Under the pieces are notes generated by a model that saw nothing but the letters and a program-made list of their open reading frames with translations, did not search any database and had not been told where the DNA came from. A DNA stretch of 64,000 nucleotides from the NCBI RefSeq assembly GCF_008386235.1, contig NZ_CP040671.1, positions 248,001-312,000 of the forward strand. Direction: 5' to 3'. Positions 48,455 through 57,494 of this stretch are shown piece after piece. The position numbers and the translations under genes are program-made. Origin of the DNA: Thermosynechococcus sp. CL-1. GTDB taxonomy: Bacteria > Cyanobacteriota > Cyanobacteriia > Thermosynechococcales > Thermosynechococcaceae. Each line of letters starts with the position of its first letter. Positions within the stretch are counted from its first letter, which is position 1.

Positions 48455-49008
48455 CTGATTTCCAAGAGGCCTGATTCAGTGCAGATAGCTTGCAGTGGCT
48501 GATCCCACGGATCACGGGGCAATTCTGCTAGAAGGGCTGACTCAAAGACAATTCCCCAGCGACACACGTGCTGCCAATCGGGGTGGGCAAAGAGGCGATC
48601 AAAAAAACCGGCGCCATAGCCGAGACGGTACCCTTGGCGATCGCAGGCAACAGCAGGCACTAGGCAGAGATCAACACACGCTGGATCAATCGGGGGCGCT
48701 TCGGGGGGCGGTTGCCAAATGCCATAGCGTCCTTGCTGGAGAGTGTCTTGGTTGCCATTAAAACAATGCCACCGCAAATCCTGACCCACGACACGGGGCA
48801 AGCCCCACTGTTTCGGGAGTGACCAGAGGAAGCGCAAGTCGGGTTCGCGGCGATGGGGCACATAGGTCAACACTGTGGTTGCCTGTTGAAACTGGGGATG
48901 ATCAAGCAAGTGCTGACAAATGCGCTGACTGCGATCTTGCCACTCGCGATCGCTCAAGTGCTGCCGCCATTCAAGATAGCGTTGTCGCAGTTTGACTTTA
49001 TCGCTCAT
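48451..49008 (-). CDS. 5-formyltetrahydrofolate cyclo-ligase
   Basis: Converts 5-formyl-THF to 5,10-methenyl-THF using ATP. About 185 residues, with the N-terminal basic helix ([15 protein letters not shown]), [13 protein letters not shown], and the conserved C-terminal nucleotide loop [12 protein letters not shown]. The frame starts at 49032, but ATG 49008 (MSDKVKLRQ) matches the family. It is divergent from ureA, with about 67 bases between them. Confidence 0.92.
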   Translation of the reverse strand: MSDKVKLRQRYLEWRQHLSDREWQDRSQRICQHLLDHPQFQQATTVLTYVPHRREPDLRFLWSLPKQWGLPRVVGQDLRWHCFNGNQDTLQQGRYGIWQPPPEAPPIDPACVDLCLVPAVACDRQGYRLGYGAGFFDRLFAHPDWQHVCRWGIVFESALLAELPRDPWDQPLQAICTESGLLEIS

Positions 49009-49075
49009 TGATTTTCTGGGCACCAAAGCCACAAGTTAAGATAGAGGCCAAAGTGAGTGTTTAGCCTGAGGAACG

Positions 49076-49378
49076 ATGCAACTGTCCCCCCAAGAAAAAG
49101 ACAAGCGCCTGATTTTTACCGCCGCTCTTGTGGCCGAACGTCGTAAAGCACGGGGTCTCAAGCTCAATTATCCCGAAGCAGTGGCCTATATTTCTGCTGC
49201 CATTTTGGAAGGGGCGCGGGAGGGGCGCACAGTTGCTGATTTGATGAACTATGGCACAACACTGCTCAGCCGTGACGATGTCATGGAGGGGGTGCCAGAA
49301 ATGCTCACAGAAGTACAAGTCGAAGCAACATTTCCCGATAGCACGAAGCTGGTGACAGGGCATACCCCCATTCGCTGA
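49076..49378 (+). CDS. ureA: Urease gamma subunit
   Basis: The 100-residue gamma subunit of nickel urease ([52 protein letters not shown]). It is complete. Neither ureB nor ureC follows; the next gene is thrC. The urease genes must therefore be dispersed in this genome, as reported for some cyanobacteria, with subunit assembly in trans. Confidence 0.97.
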   Translation: MQLSPQEKDKRLIFTAALVAERRKARGLKLNYPEAVAYISAAILEGAREGRTVADLMNYGTTLLSRDDVMEGVPEMLTEVQVEATFPDSTKLVTGHTPIR

Positions 49379-49489
49379 CGTCTGAAAACGCTTCAAGTTA
49401 GCGCCAACCAATGACTAGCAACGCATTCCCAAGGGGTGCGGAAAGAATTTTGCAGTCATTCAAATCCCGATAAAAATAGTCGGATATGT

Positions 49490-49518
49490 TTGACAGGGCG
49501 ATCGCCCCCTGCTAGGAT
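49490..49518 (+). promoter_or_regulatory. thrC promoter with HIP1 in the spacer
   Basis: A consensus -35 TTGACA (49490-49495) and a -10 TAGGAT (49513-49518) are exactly 17 bases apart, placing the start near 49525, about 27 bases before the thrC ATG. A HIP1 octamer (49498-49505) lies inside the spacer. Confidence 0.75.
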
Positions 49519-49551
49519 GGTCAACAACTTGTCTGAGGCAGTCTGACACCC

Positions 49552-50850
49552 ATGACCGCAACCCTTAGCTCCACCACCGCCACCGCCTACTTTACCCACC
49601 TCAAATGCAAAGAGTGTGGCGCAGAGTACGAACCCCAAGCCATTCATGTCTGCGAATACTGTTTTGGCCCCCTAGAGGTGAAGTACGATCTGAGCCAATT
49701 GGCGGCAGCCGTAACGCGCAGCACGATTGAGGCGGGGCCAAAGTCCATTTGGCGTTACCGTCCCTTTTTGCCTGTGACATCGGCCAACCCCATTGATGTG
49801 GGCACAGGGATGACTCCCCTCGTCAAAGCCCAGCGGCTGGCTCGGCGGCTCGGACTCAAGCATCTGTACATCAAAAACGATGCTGTGAATATGCCCACCC
49901 TGAGCTTCAAGGATCGGGTAGTATCGGTGGCGTTGACGCGGGCGCGGGAATTGGGTTTTACGACAGTCTCCTGTGCCAGTACCGGCAATTTGGCGAATTC
50001 AACGGCAGCGATCGCAGCTCATGCGGGGCTAGATTGCTGTGTGTTTATTCCAGCGGATTTGGAAGCGGGTAAGGTCTTGGGGACGCTCATCTATGGGCCA
50101 ACGGTGATGGCCGTTGAGGGCAACTACGACCAAGTGAATCGCCTGTGTTCGGAAGTGGCGAATACCCACGGGTGGGGGTTTGTCAATATCAATTTGCGCC
50201 CCTACTATTCGGAAGGGTCAAAGACGCTCGGTTATGAGGTGATTGAACAGTTGGGCTGGCAGCTTCCTGACCACATTGTGGCTCCCTTGGCTTCTGGCTC
50301 TTTGTTCACGAAAATTTACAAGGGCTTCCGCGAATTTGTGGAAGTGGGTCTGGTGGCGGATAAACCCGTGCGCTGTAGTGGTGCCCAAGCGATGGGCTGC
50401 TCCCCCATTGCTCAAGCCTATGCCGAGGGGCGGGATTTTGTGGCACCCGTGAAGCCCAACACCATTGCTAAGTCCATTGCCATTGGTAACCCCGCCGATG
50501 GGGTCTATGCCCTAGAGATTGCCCGCAAAACCAATGGGGCGATCGCTGCGGCCACCGATGAAGAAATTGTGGCAGGCATTAAGCTGCTGGCGGAAACGGA
50601 AGGTATTTTCACGGAAACCGCTGGCGGTACCACAATTGCCGTTCTCAAAAAATTGGTGGAATCGGGCAAAATTGACCCTGAGGAGGTGACGGTGGTCTAT
50701 ATCACGGGCAATGGCCTGAAAACCCAAGAGGCGGTGCAAAACGAGATTGGCCAACCCCTGACGATCGAACCCAAGTTGGCTAGCTTTGAGCGCGCCTTGG
50801 AGCGATCGCGCACCCTCGAACGGTTGGATTGGCAACCGGTATTGGTCTAG
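49552..50850 (+). CDS. thrC: Threonine synthase
   Basis: PLP enzyme forming threonine from O-phosphohomoserine. At 432 residues it has the long N-terminal form with a zinc-ribbon-like start (CKECGAEYEPQAIHVCEYCF), the PLP lysine in TLSFKDRVV, CASTGNLANS and the C-terminal ETAGGTTIAVL, typical of type-2 (plant/cyanobacterial-like) threonine synthases. It is followed 50 bases later by a sulfur-carrier gene on the same strand. Confidence 0.96.
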   Translation: MTATLSSTTATAYFTHLKCKECGAEYEPQAIHVCEYCFGPLEVKYDLSQLAAAVTRSTIEAGPKSIWRYRPFLPVTSANPIDVGTGMTPLVKAQRLARRLGLKHLYIKNDAVNMPTLSFKDRVVSVALTRARELGFTTVSCASTGNLANSTAAIAAHAGLDCCVFIPADLEAGKVLGTLIYGPTVMAVEGNYDQVNRLCSEVANTHGWGFVNINLRPYYSEGSKTLGYEVIEQLGWQLPDHIVAPLASGSLFTKIYKGFREFVEVGLVADKPVRCSGAQAMGCSPIAQAYAEGRDFVAPVKPNTIAKSIAIGNPADGVYALEIARKTNGAIAAATDEEIVAGIKLLAETEGIFTETAGGTTIAVLKKLVESGKIDPEEVTVVYITGNGLKTQEAVQNEIGQPLTIEPKLASFERALERSRTLERLDWQPVLV

Positions 50851-50900
50851 TCGGTTTTCCCGACGCTGTGTTGAAATTTATGGATGGTTTGTAGAGGTCT

Positions 50901-51176
50901 ATGGCTGTTACTGTTTTGATTCCCACTCCCTTGCAAAAGCTCACCCGCGATCAAGCAACGGTGGAGTGCCAAGCCCAATCGATCGCCGAGCTTCTGGAAA
51001 AGCTAGAGCAGGACTGCCCCGGCATTAAAGGGCGCCTCTGTGATGAAAGTGGCCAACTGCGGCGATTCGTCAATTTCTACGTCAACAATGAGGATATTCG
51101 CTTCCTCAATGGCATTGAAACGCCCCTCAAGGATGGCGACGAAGTCAGCATCATTCCCGCGATCGCTGGCGGCTAA
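50901..51176 (+). CDS. ThiS/MoaD-family sulfur carrier (CysO-like)
   Basis: A 91-residue ubiquitin-like protein ending in the diagnostic Gly-Gly (IIPAIAGG), which is adenylated and thiocarboxylated to carry sulfur. [13 protein letters not shown] begins the beta-grasp fold. The internal segment and length (about 90 residues) resemble CysO, which serves cysteine synthesis in actinobacteria, more than short ThiS. Adjacency to the PLP enzyme threonine synthase parallels CysO-CysM neighbourhoods, but the partner here is inferred only from position. Confidence 0.88.
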   Translation: MAVTVLIPTPLQKLTRDQATVECQAQSIAELLEKLEQDCPGIKGRLCDESGQLRRFVNFYVNNEDIRFLNGIETPLKDGDEVSIIPAIAGG

Positions 51177-51418
51177 GCAAGAGGAATTTGCTCCTGTTGA
51201 GATGATTGAACGCTGATTTTAGCTCTGGGGGAAGGAAGCGATCTGAGTTCCTCTTCGGTGTAAATTTGCGCCGTCAGGGGCTGATTTTTAAGCCATGCTG
51301 CAAGCCGCTGATAGAGGACGCGATCGCCGCCAAGGTATCCACCGCTTCTTGGGAAGAGATTTGTTAGGATCAGGGCACTGTTTGCCGCTGCTGTCCGATG
51401 TTTCAGTCTTGGTTGCAA
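51173..51418 (-). CDS. Possible small protein
   Basis: An 81-codon frame that would start with TTG at 51418. The middle reads like protein ([20 protein letters not shown], then [15 protein letters not shown]) with codon use like the neighbours, but no ATG, ribosome site or known family is visible, and its 5' part overlaps the transglutaminase-like gene on the opposite strand. The real start may lie inside the frame. Alternatively it is a remnant. Confidence 0.35.
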   Translation of the reverse strand: MQPRLKHRTAAANSALILTNLFPRSGGYLGGDRVLYQRLAAWLKNQPLTAQIYTEEELRSLPSPRAKISVQSSQQEQIPLA

Positions 51419-53638
51419 CCCATTGCCAATTCTCCAATGTTGGCTCCCGCCAAAGATGTTGAGGATTCCCTGCTGCTGCGCCTAGGGGTCTTGGGCATGG
51501 TGATTGTTGGCTTGGTGGCAACCGATGTGGCGGCGGATACTGCCAATAGTCTCTGGGCGGTTCCCCTCTCCATTGCGGGCTTTAGTTGGAGTTGGTGGGC
51601 ACGGCGACAAAAAAATGTGGTGGCAAAGCTGGCGATCGCCATTGGGATGTTGACGGCATTGGCGATTTTTTTGGGGCGATTGGCCACCCTCAACCAAGAT
51701 TCACGGATTCTGCTGACGGAACTCTTGATTCAACTGCAAGTGCTCCATAGCTTTGACTTGCCCCGCCGCAAAGATTTGGGCTACTCGATGGTGATTGCCC
51801 TGATTTTAATTAGTGTGGCGGCCACCCTCAGTCAAACCATGACCTTTGGGCTGTTTCTTGTGATCTTTCTGGCGATCGCCCTACCTGTACTCGTCCTTGA
51901 CTACCGCTCGCGCCTTGGCTTACTCTCCACCACCCTGAAAGCCTTGGCCTTGCCTTGGCGGCAATGGGTCGGCCTCTTTGCCCTGATTCTTGGCTTGGGG
52001 ATGGTGGTCTTTGTGCTGCTGCCGCGCTTCCCTGGCTATCAGATTCGCACCTTGCCTGTCAGTGCTGAAATTCAAGTGGCAGGGGAGTTTGACCAAACCC
52101 GGGTGATCAATCCGGGCTATGTCAGTGGCCGTGGTGGTGGCGGTGTCGGCGAGGAACTGGCCAATCAAACCTTTGACCCGAACTTTTACTATGGCTTTGG
52201 CTCCGAGATTGATCAGACCTTTGGCGGGAGCATGACGCCTAGGGAGTTAATGCGGGTGCGATCGCAAGCCCCCGGCTTTTGGCGCGTCCTTGCCTTTGAC
52301 AAATATACGGGGCGGGGTTGGCGCATTAGTCGCAACGATGAGGCAGAAGTGCTGCGGCGTTCCCCTTGGAGTTTTCGCTATCTGCTGCCACAACAACTCT
52401 CCCAAATGCCGACGCGGGAGGTGATTCAGACCTATACCATTGTCTCTGAGTTTAGTAACCTGATTCCCCATCTCTACGAACCCCGCGAACTCTATTTTCC
52501 CACCCGTGAAATTGCCCGTGACCCCGATGGTGGCCTGCGTGCGCCAGTGCCCTTGCCCGAAGGGCTGACCTATTCTGTGATTTCCCAAGTGCCCGTGCGC
52601 GATCGCTCTCTGTTGCGCAGAGCGCCAAAATTAAATCACACCGTAGGCTATCAGTCCTACCTTGAAGTGCCCCCTGAGCTGAAACCACGCCTGCAAGCAC
52701 TGGCCAAAGACCTCCTTGCCAAGGCCGATCGCTCGATTCCCGAACCCTACGAGCAAGCTCTCTACCTCACCCAAGCCCTGAAGCAATCCTATGCCCTGAA
52801 AACCGACATTCCCGAACTAGGCAAAGATCAAGACTTGGTCGCAGCCTTTCTGTTTGAGTGGCGCGGCGGCTATCCCGATCACTTTTCCACGGCGTTGACA
52901 CTGCTACTGCGCAGTATTGGCATTCCCACGCGCTTGGTCACCGGTTTAGGAACGGGGGAATTTAACCCCTTCACGGGCTTGTATGTGGTTCGCAATACCG
53001 ATGCCTATGCCCTGACGGAAGCCTACTTTCCCAATTTGGGCTGGTTTCTCTTTGATCCAATTCCGGGGCACGATCTCTATCCAGCCACCCTAGAGGTAGA
53101 TCAGACCTTTAGCGTTCTCCAGCAGTTTTGGCAGTGGGTCACGGGATGGTTGCCGACCCCAGTGACGGGATTTTTTGGCATTGTCTTTGCTACCCTCGAA
53201 ACTGCTTTGCAAAAATTCTTTGATCTGTTTAGCCAAGGGCTGGGGGGGATTGTCCAAGGGATTTTGATGCTCTTTGGTGGCGTCATTGTGGTCTGGGGCT
53301 TGTGGTACGCTCTCCAGACGTGGCGATATCGTCAACGCCTGCAAAAACTGCCGCCGATCGCCCGCCTCTATGTACAAATGCTCGATGGTCTCGCCCAGCA
53401 GGGATTACCGAAGCGACCCAATCAAACGCCGTGGGAATACGCGCGATCGCTGCAAACCGCTGGCCGTCTTGATGCCGTCAGTCAGCGAGCCATTGAAACC
53501 CTGACGCAGGCCTATGGGGCTTGGCGCTATGGTGGTGATCAGCCCCCCTTGCCACCCCTGAAACGCGCCCTGAATCAACTGCGACAACAACGCTGGCGAT
53601 CGCTGCAACGCACGGTAGCGGATCTGCGCCGTCGTTAA
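51398..53638 (+). CDS. Multi-pass transglutaminase-like protein (DUF3488 type), catalytic residues degenerate
   Basis: A 746-residue TgpA-like membrane protein. The N-terminal half has about six helices (residues 25-220), followed by a periplasmic domain with a transglutaminase core (about 470-560), another hydrophobic helix (about 605-640) and a C-terminal DUF4129-like cytoplasmic tail (ARLYVQMLDGLAQQGLPKRP). The fold markers are conserved (GIPTRLVTG, YFPNLGWFLFDPIPG), but the nucleophile Cys of the GYCEHFAS motif is Pro493 and the catalytic His is Tyr537; only Asp553 remains. It is therefore unlikely to be an active transglutaminase and may act as a binding or scaffold protein. The stop overlaps the CNNM gene on the other strand. 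Confidence 0.9.
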   Translation: MFQSWLQPIANSPMLAPAKDVEDSLLLRLGVLGMVIVGLVATDVAADTANSLWAVPLSIAGFSWSWWARRQKNVVAKLAIAIGMLTALAIFLGRLATLNQDSRILLTELLIQLQVLHSFDLPRRKDLGYSMVIALILISVAATLSQTMTFGLFLVIFLAIALPVLVLDYRSRLGLLSTTLKALALPWRQWVGLFALILGLGMVVFVLLPRFPGYQIRTLPVSAEIQVAGEFDQTRVINPGYVSGRGGGGVGEELANQTFDPNFYYGFGSEIDQTFGGSMTPRELMRVRSQAPGFWRVLAFDKYTGRGWRISRNDEAEVLRRSPWSFRYLLPQQLSQMPTREVIQTYTIVSEFSNLIPHLYEPRELYFPTREIARDPDGGLRAPVPLPEGLTYSVISQVPVRDRSLLRRAPKLNHTVGYQSYLEVPPELKPRLQALAKDLLAKADRSIPEPYEQALYLTQALKQSYALKTDIPELGKDQDLVAAFLFEWRGGYPDHFSTALTLLLRSIGIPTRLVTGLGTGEFNPFTGLYVVRNTDAYALTEAYFPNLGWFLFDPIPGHDLYPATLEVDQTFSVLQQFWQWVTGWLPTPVTGFFGIVFATLETALQKFFDLFSQGLGGIVQGILMLFGGVIVVWGLWYALQTWRYRQRLQKLPPIARLYVQMLDGLAQQGLPKRPNQTPWEYARSLQTAGRLDAVSQRAIETLTQAYGAWRYGGDQPPLPPLKRALNQLRQQRWRSLQRTVADLRRR

Positions 53639-54975
53639 TCCTTGTCCTTGGGGTTGCTGTCATCGGCGAGGGCATCATCGCTCACTAGTTCGGTCACCAC
53701 CACCTTATCCACGCGGTTGCCATCCATATCCACCACTTCAAAGCGCAGGCCATCGGTTTCAATGTAATCTCCCGACTGGGGAATACGCCCAAATAGCGTA
53801 ATGATTAGCCCGCCAAGGGTGTGGTAGTTGGCCGTGTCCTCCTCAGGTAAACTTTCCCGCCGCAGCAATTCCTTGAGTTCATAGGTGGAGAGCAACCCAT
53901 CCAACAGCCAAGAGCCATCCTCCCGCTGAATAATTTGCGGTTCTTCCCCCTCGTCGTGGCGCAGTGTGCCAATAATCGCCTCCGTGAGATCATTGAGCGT
54001 CACCAGCCCTTCGATGCCCCCGTATTCATCAGTAATCAGGGCAATGTGTTGACTCGATTGGCGAAAGAGTTCAAGGACATCAAGTGCCGGTAGGCCTTCG
54101 GGAACAAAGAGCGCTGGTTGCAAAAGCTGGCGCAGGTCAATCTCTTGCTGGGTGAGACGAGCGGCCAAAAAGTCCTTGGCTGAAATAATTCCCAAGCAGT
54201 GATCAATGGTTTCTTCAGCCACGGGAAACCGCGAATGGGAACTGGCTAGGATTTCCGCCTCCATTTCTTCAAGGGAAGATTCAATATCCAGCCACACAAT
54301 ATCGGTGCGGGGGGTCATGATCGACTGAATCGGGCGATCGCCCAAGTTGAAAATCCGCGCCACCATGTCCTGCTCCGCCACCTCAAAGAGACCCGCCTGT
54401 GCCCCCTGCTCAATCAGGACTTTGATTTCATCCTCTGTAACCGTTTGGTCGGCAATGGTGGCAATGCCCAATACTTGCAGAATGGTATCTGTGGAGACGC
54501 TGAGTAAATGCACAATCGGAGCCGCTAATTTCGTCAGCCATGTCATGGGTTTGGCAATGTTGCAGGCGATCGCCTCGGGGTACGTCATGGCAATGCGCTT
54601 GGGCACCAGTTCGCCAATCACCAAGGAAAGGTATGTAATCCCCGTCACCACAAGGGCAATACTCAAAGGCTGGCTGTATTGACCCAACCATGGCACGGGA
54701 CTGAGGACAGCCTGTAACCGCTGGGCAAGGGTGACACCGCCCACGGCACCACTGAGAATCCCAATCAGGGTAATCCCAATTTGTACAGCCGAGAGAAAAT
54801 TATTCGGGGAGTTGGCGAGTTTTAGGGCTGCCTTCGCCTTGCGTTGACCCCGTTTTGCCAGTTGCTCAAGGCGGACTTTGCGTGCAGAGACCACTGCGAT
54901 TTCAGCACCAGCAAAAATGCCATTGGCGATAATGAGCAGCAGCACAAGTAAAATTTCTAAGGCAGCGGCAGACAT
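53635..54975 (-). CDS. CNNM/CorC-type transporter (DUF21, CBS pair, CorC_HlyC)
   Basis: A 446-residue membrane protein of the family once called hemolysins and now linked to Mg/Co efflux. The DUF21 domain with about four helices (ALEILLVLLLIIANGIFAGA at the start, also IGITLIGILSGAVGGVTLA) is followed by two CBS modules (about 210-340, IMTPRTDIVWLD and SSQHIALITDEYGGIEGLVT) and a C-terminal CorC_HlyC domain (about 360-430). All parts are present. Probably monocistronic. Confidence 0.93.
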   Translation of the reverse strand: MSAAALEILLVLLLIIANGIFAGAEIAVVSARKVRLEQLAKRGQRKAKAALKLANSPNNFLSAVQIGITLIGILSGAVGGVTLAQRLQAVLSPVPWLGQYSQPLSIALVVTGITYLSLVIGELVPKRIAMTYPEAIACNIAKPMTWLTKLAAPIVHLLSVSTDTILQVLGIATIADQTVTEDEIKVLIEQGAQAGLFEVAEQDMVARIFNLGDRPIQSIMTPRTDIVWLDIESSLEEMEAEILASSHSRFPVAEETIDHCLGIISAKDFLAARLTQQEIDLRQLLQPALFVPEGLPALDVLELFRQSSQHIALITDEYGGIEGLVTLNDLTEAIIGTLRHDEGEEPQIIQREDGSWLLDGLLSTYELKELLRRESLPEEDTANYHTLGGLIITLFGRIPQSGDYIETDGLRFEVVDMDGNRVDKVVVTELVSDDALADDSNPKDKD

Positions 54976-55281
54976 TGCAGCTATTCTTCTAGGGGGAACC
55001 CCAGATATACAGTCTGAGTCGGCATTGTGGGTCGTCAGGCTTATTCAAGAGACTGCTCCTTTACTGCCGATGTTGTTTCTATCATGCTGAATAAATCGCC
55101 CCTCTGCCAGTGATATCGACCTGTTGAGGGGATGTGATTGGGTCATTAAGCAGTTTTGGCTGTTTCGAGGGGGTTCCATCCTTAGGGAAAAGGGTTGTAT
55201 AGCAGTCAGGATACTGGAATCTGGGAGACTCTACAAGGGGGCGGAATCTTAGAATAGACGTGATGTTTCCCTCGCCAACCA
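54976..55281. other. 306-bp intergenic region
   Basis: Divergent spacer between the CNNM gene and the channel-like gene. A TAGAAT string near 55250 could be the -10 of the downstream gene, which begins at 55282. A 66-codon minus-strand frame here has no recognisable sequence. No RNA gene was seen. Confidence 0.4.
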
Positions 55282-56334
55282 ATGCACGAGCGACTTCAAC
55301 GCTTCCTTACCCTAGGGGCGATCGCGATTCTGGTGCTGTTAATTGTGGCTTTCCTCTGGAGTGAAGAGGCACTCCAGTCGCCGAGCCGCACTTGGGAGAC
55401 CCTCAGTAATGCAGTGATTACCTTGGTGGGGGAGTATCCCGATCGCCCGCGCACCCTGCTGGGGCAAGTCCTGCAGCTGCTGCTACTGCTCTTTGGCACC
55501 TTTGCCTTTGGTGCCCTGATTGGCAAGTTTTCCGCCTACTTTGTCACCCAAGCTCTTAGCCAAACCCTACCCATGAAACCCTTTAGCAACCACATTATTA
55601 TCTGCAACTGGAATGCCAAGGCGCCCCTTGTGCTCCGCCAATTGATTGCCGCCAACGTCTACCATCCCCGCGACATTGTGCTTTTATGTGCTGAACCGAT
55701 TGCACTGGATCCTGAATTCCAAGGGCGCCCGGATGTCTTTGTAGTACAAGGGGATCCTACCCACCATGGCACCCTAGAGCGCCTCAATGCCCCCCAAGCC
55801 AAAGCCATTATTCTGCTTGCGGATGCCGACATGGAAGCTCCCGATGAAAAAAATGCCCTCATTGCCCTTGCGGTAAAGCACCTAGAGAAAACCCCTGGCC
55901 AAGAGCAGGATATTCATGTGGTGGCCGAATTGGTGAATAGCGATCGCCAGCGCCACCTCAAGGAAGCGGGGGTGGATGAAGTGATTTTGAGTCAGGACTA
56001 TAGTTCTGGGATTCTGGCCCAAAGTGCCCTCTTTCGTCAAATGTCCGAGGTCTATCGCCAACTCCTGACCTATTCTGATCACACCAATGAGTTCTACTTT
56101 ATTGAGCCGGGGTACTATCCCACGACCCTCTGTGGCCTCTCCTTTGCTGCCCTCAGTGCTTGGATGAGTGAGTACAGTAGCCGCCATCCAGAGAACCCGC
56201 TGCTCCTGATCGGGATTCGCCGCCAAAATCAACAGGTGTTGCTCAACCCTCGTCCCACAGACTTTCAGAGCCTTGACCCCAGTGACACCCTGATTGTCAT
56301 GGCCTATCGCCCCATCTATGATTTGCGGGGATAA
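55282..56334 (+). CDS. Ion-channel-like protein with TrkA-N domain and non-canonical pore
   Basis: A 350-residue protein with the plan of a two-helix potassium channel carrying an RCK/TrkA-N regulatory domain. Helix 1 is at about 8-25, the pore segment at about 37-55, helix 2 at about 58-82, then PFSNHIIICNWNAKAPLVLRQL opening the Rossmann fold and a C-terminal TrkA-C-like region. The selectivity filter is not TVGYG but TLVGEYPDR (Thr47 to Arg55), with Glu51 and Asp54. Ion selectivity therefore cannot be assumed to be for K. In the Rossmann fold the usual GxGxxG is replaced by NWNAK, as in CASTOR-like channels. Confidence 0.8.
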   Translation: MHERLQRFLTLGAIAILVLLIVAFLWSEEALQSPSRTWETLSNAVITLVGEYPDRPRTLLGQVLQLLLLLFGTFAFGALIGKFSAYFVTQALSQTLPMKPFSNHIIICNWNAKAPLVLRQLIAANVYHPRDIVLLCAEPIALDPEFQGRPDVFVVQGDPTHHGTLERLNAPQAKAIILLADADMEAPDEKNALIALAVKHLEKTPGQEQDIHVVAELVNSDRQRHLKEAGVDEVILSQDYSSGILAQSALFRQMSEVYRQLLTYSDHTNEFYFIEPGYYPTTLCGLSFAALSAWMSEYSSRHPENPLLLIGIRRQNQQVLLNPRPTDFQSLDPSDTLIVMAYRPIYDLRG

Positions 56335-57494
56335 ATCCGTCCTTTCCAAGCACCACCCCGACCTTGCCAGTGGCGCCGCGCCGAATCCAGTGTCATCAGC
56401 GTATAGAGGAAGGCAATCAGCGGCAGTGTCAGCGCCCAAGCGCCATTGAGGCCATAGAAACGCACCGTTGGCCCGTAGGCGATCGCCATGCTCCCCCAAG
56501 TGAGTCCCGCCATGACGGCTAAGGGCAGCGACTGACTGATCAGACCGATAGCAAGGGCAAGGGGCGCCCACAAATACACCAGTGTCATGCCAATCAAGGT
56601 TCCCACCAGCAAGAGCGGTGAATAGGACAACTGCGTATAGGCGGTGCGAGCCACCATCTGCCAAATACTGCCGAGCGTATTGTAGGCACGCAGACTCACG
56701 GTGGTCGGTGTCAGCCCCAACCAAATGCGGTAGCCGGCTTGTTTGACAGCGGCAGCTAAGGAACAATCATCAATCAGGGCATGGCGAATACAGGCAATGC
56801 CACCAATCTTGTCCAGCGCCACAGGATCAATCAGAATACAGCCCCCCGCTGCAGCCGCCGTTGATCGCTGTGGATCGTTGACCCAAGGGAAGGGATAGAG
56901 CTTAGCAAAGAAAAAGACAAAGGCGGGAATCAGCAATTTTTCCCAAATACTTTGGCAGCGCAGTTTCACCATCAGCGAGACAAGGGCACAATTTTGCTGA
57001 CGGGCGTGGGCGACCAATTGGCGCAAATTTTGGCGATCGTGGGCAATATCGGCATCTGTAAGCAGCAAGTAATCGGGATCAAACGCACGGGCGGCCTCAA
57101 CGCCTTGGGACAGTGCCCAGAGCTTACCTGACCAGCCGGGGGGGAGCGGTGTGCCTTCAATCACCGTTAGGCGATCGCCCTTGCCCAGTGCCAAAGCCGC
57201 TTGGCGAGCAATGTCCCCTGTGCCATCGTCACTTTGATCGTCCACCAAGATCAGATGTAGGGTTCCCTCGTAGTCCTGTTCGAGGAGCGATCGCACACTG
57301 GTGCCAATCACCGCCGCCTCATTGCGAGCTGGAATGACAACCACCACCCTTGGCCAAGCCCTGAGGTCTCCCCCCTGTAGCCGCTGATCCGTGCGCCAAA
57401 ACTGTCCCCAAAACAGCAGCAAAACCAGCCAGATCACAAGGGAAAGGGCCGTTACACTCAACAGGATGAGGGTTAACACAGGGGATATGGTCAT
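56316..57494 (-). CDS. hpnB: Family 2 glycosyltransferase, HpnB-like
   Basis: A membrane glycosyltransferase of 392 residues. One N-terminal helix (VLTLILLSVTALSLVIWLVL) is followed by a GT2 domain with VVVIPARNEAAVIGTSVRSL, VDDQSDDGTGD, LLTDADIAHD and the acceptor motif ALIDDCSLAAAVKQ, and then several C-terminal helices. It matches the hopene-associated glycosyltransferase HpnB type; no hopanoid gene is in the window, so the acceptor is uncertain. A GTG three bases earlier is an alternative start. The ATG overlaps the rsgA stop (TGATG). The 3' end overlaps the channel-like gene. Confidence 0.85.
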   Translation of the reverse strand: MTISPVLTLILLSVTALSLVIWLVLLLFWGQFWRTDQRLQGGDLRAWPRVVVVIPARNEAAVIGTSVRSLLEQDYEGTLHLILVDDQSDDGTGDIARQAALALGKGDRLTVIEGTPLPPGWSGKLWALSQGVEAARAFDPDYLLLTDADIAHDRQNLRQLVAHARQQNCALVSLMVKLRCQSIWEKLLIPAFVFFFAKLYPFPWVNDPQRSTAAAAGGCILIDPVALDKIGGIACIRHALIDDCSLAAAVKQAGYRIWLGLTPTTVSLRAYNTLGSIWQMVARTAYTQLSYSPLLLVGTLIGMTLVYLWAPLALAIGLISQSLPLAVMAGLTWGSMAIAYGPTVRFYGLNGAWALTLPLIAFLYTLMTLDSARRHWQGRGGAWKGRIYPRKS

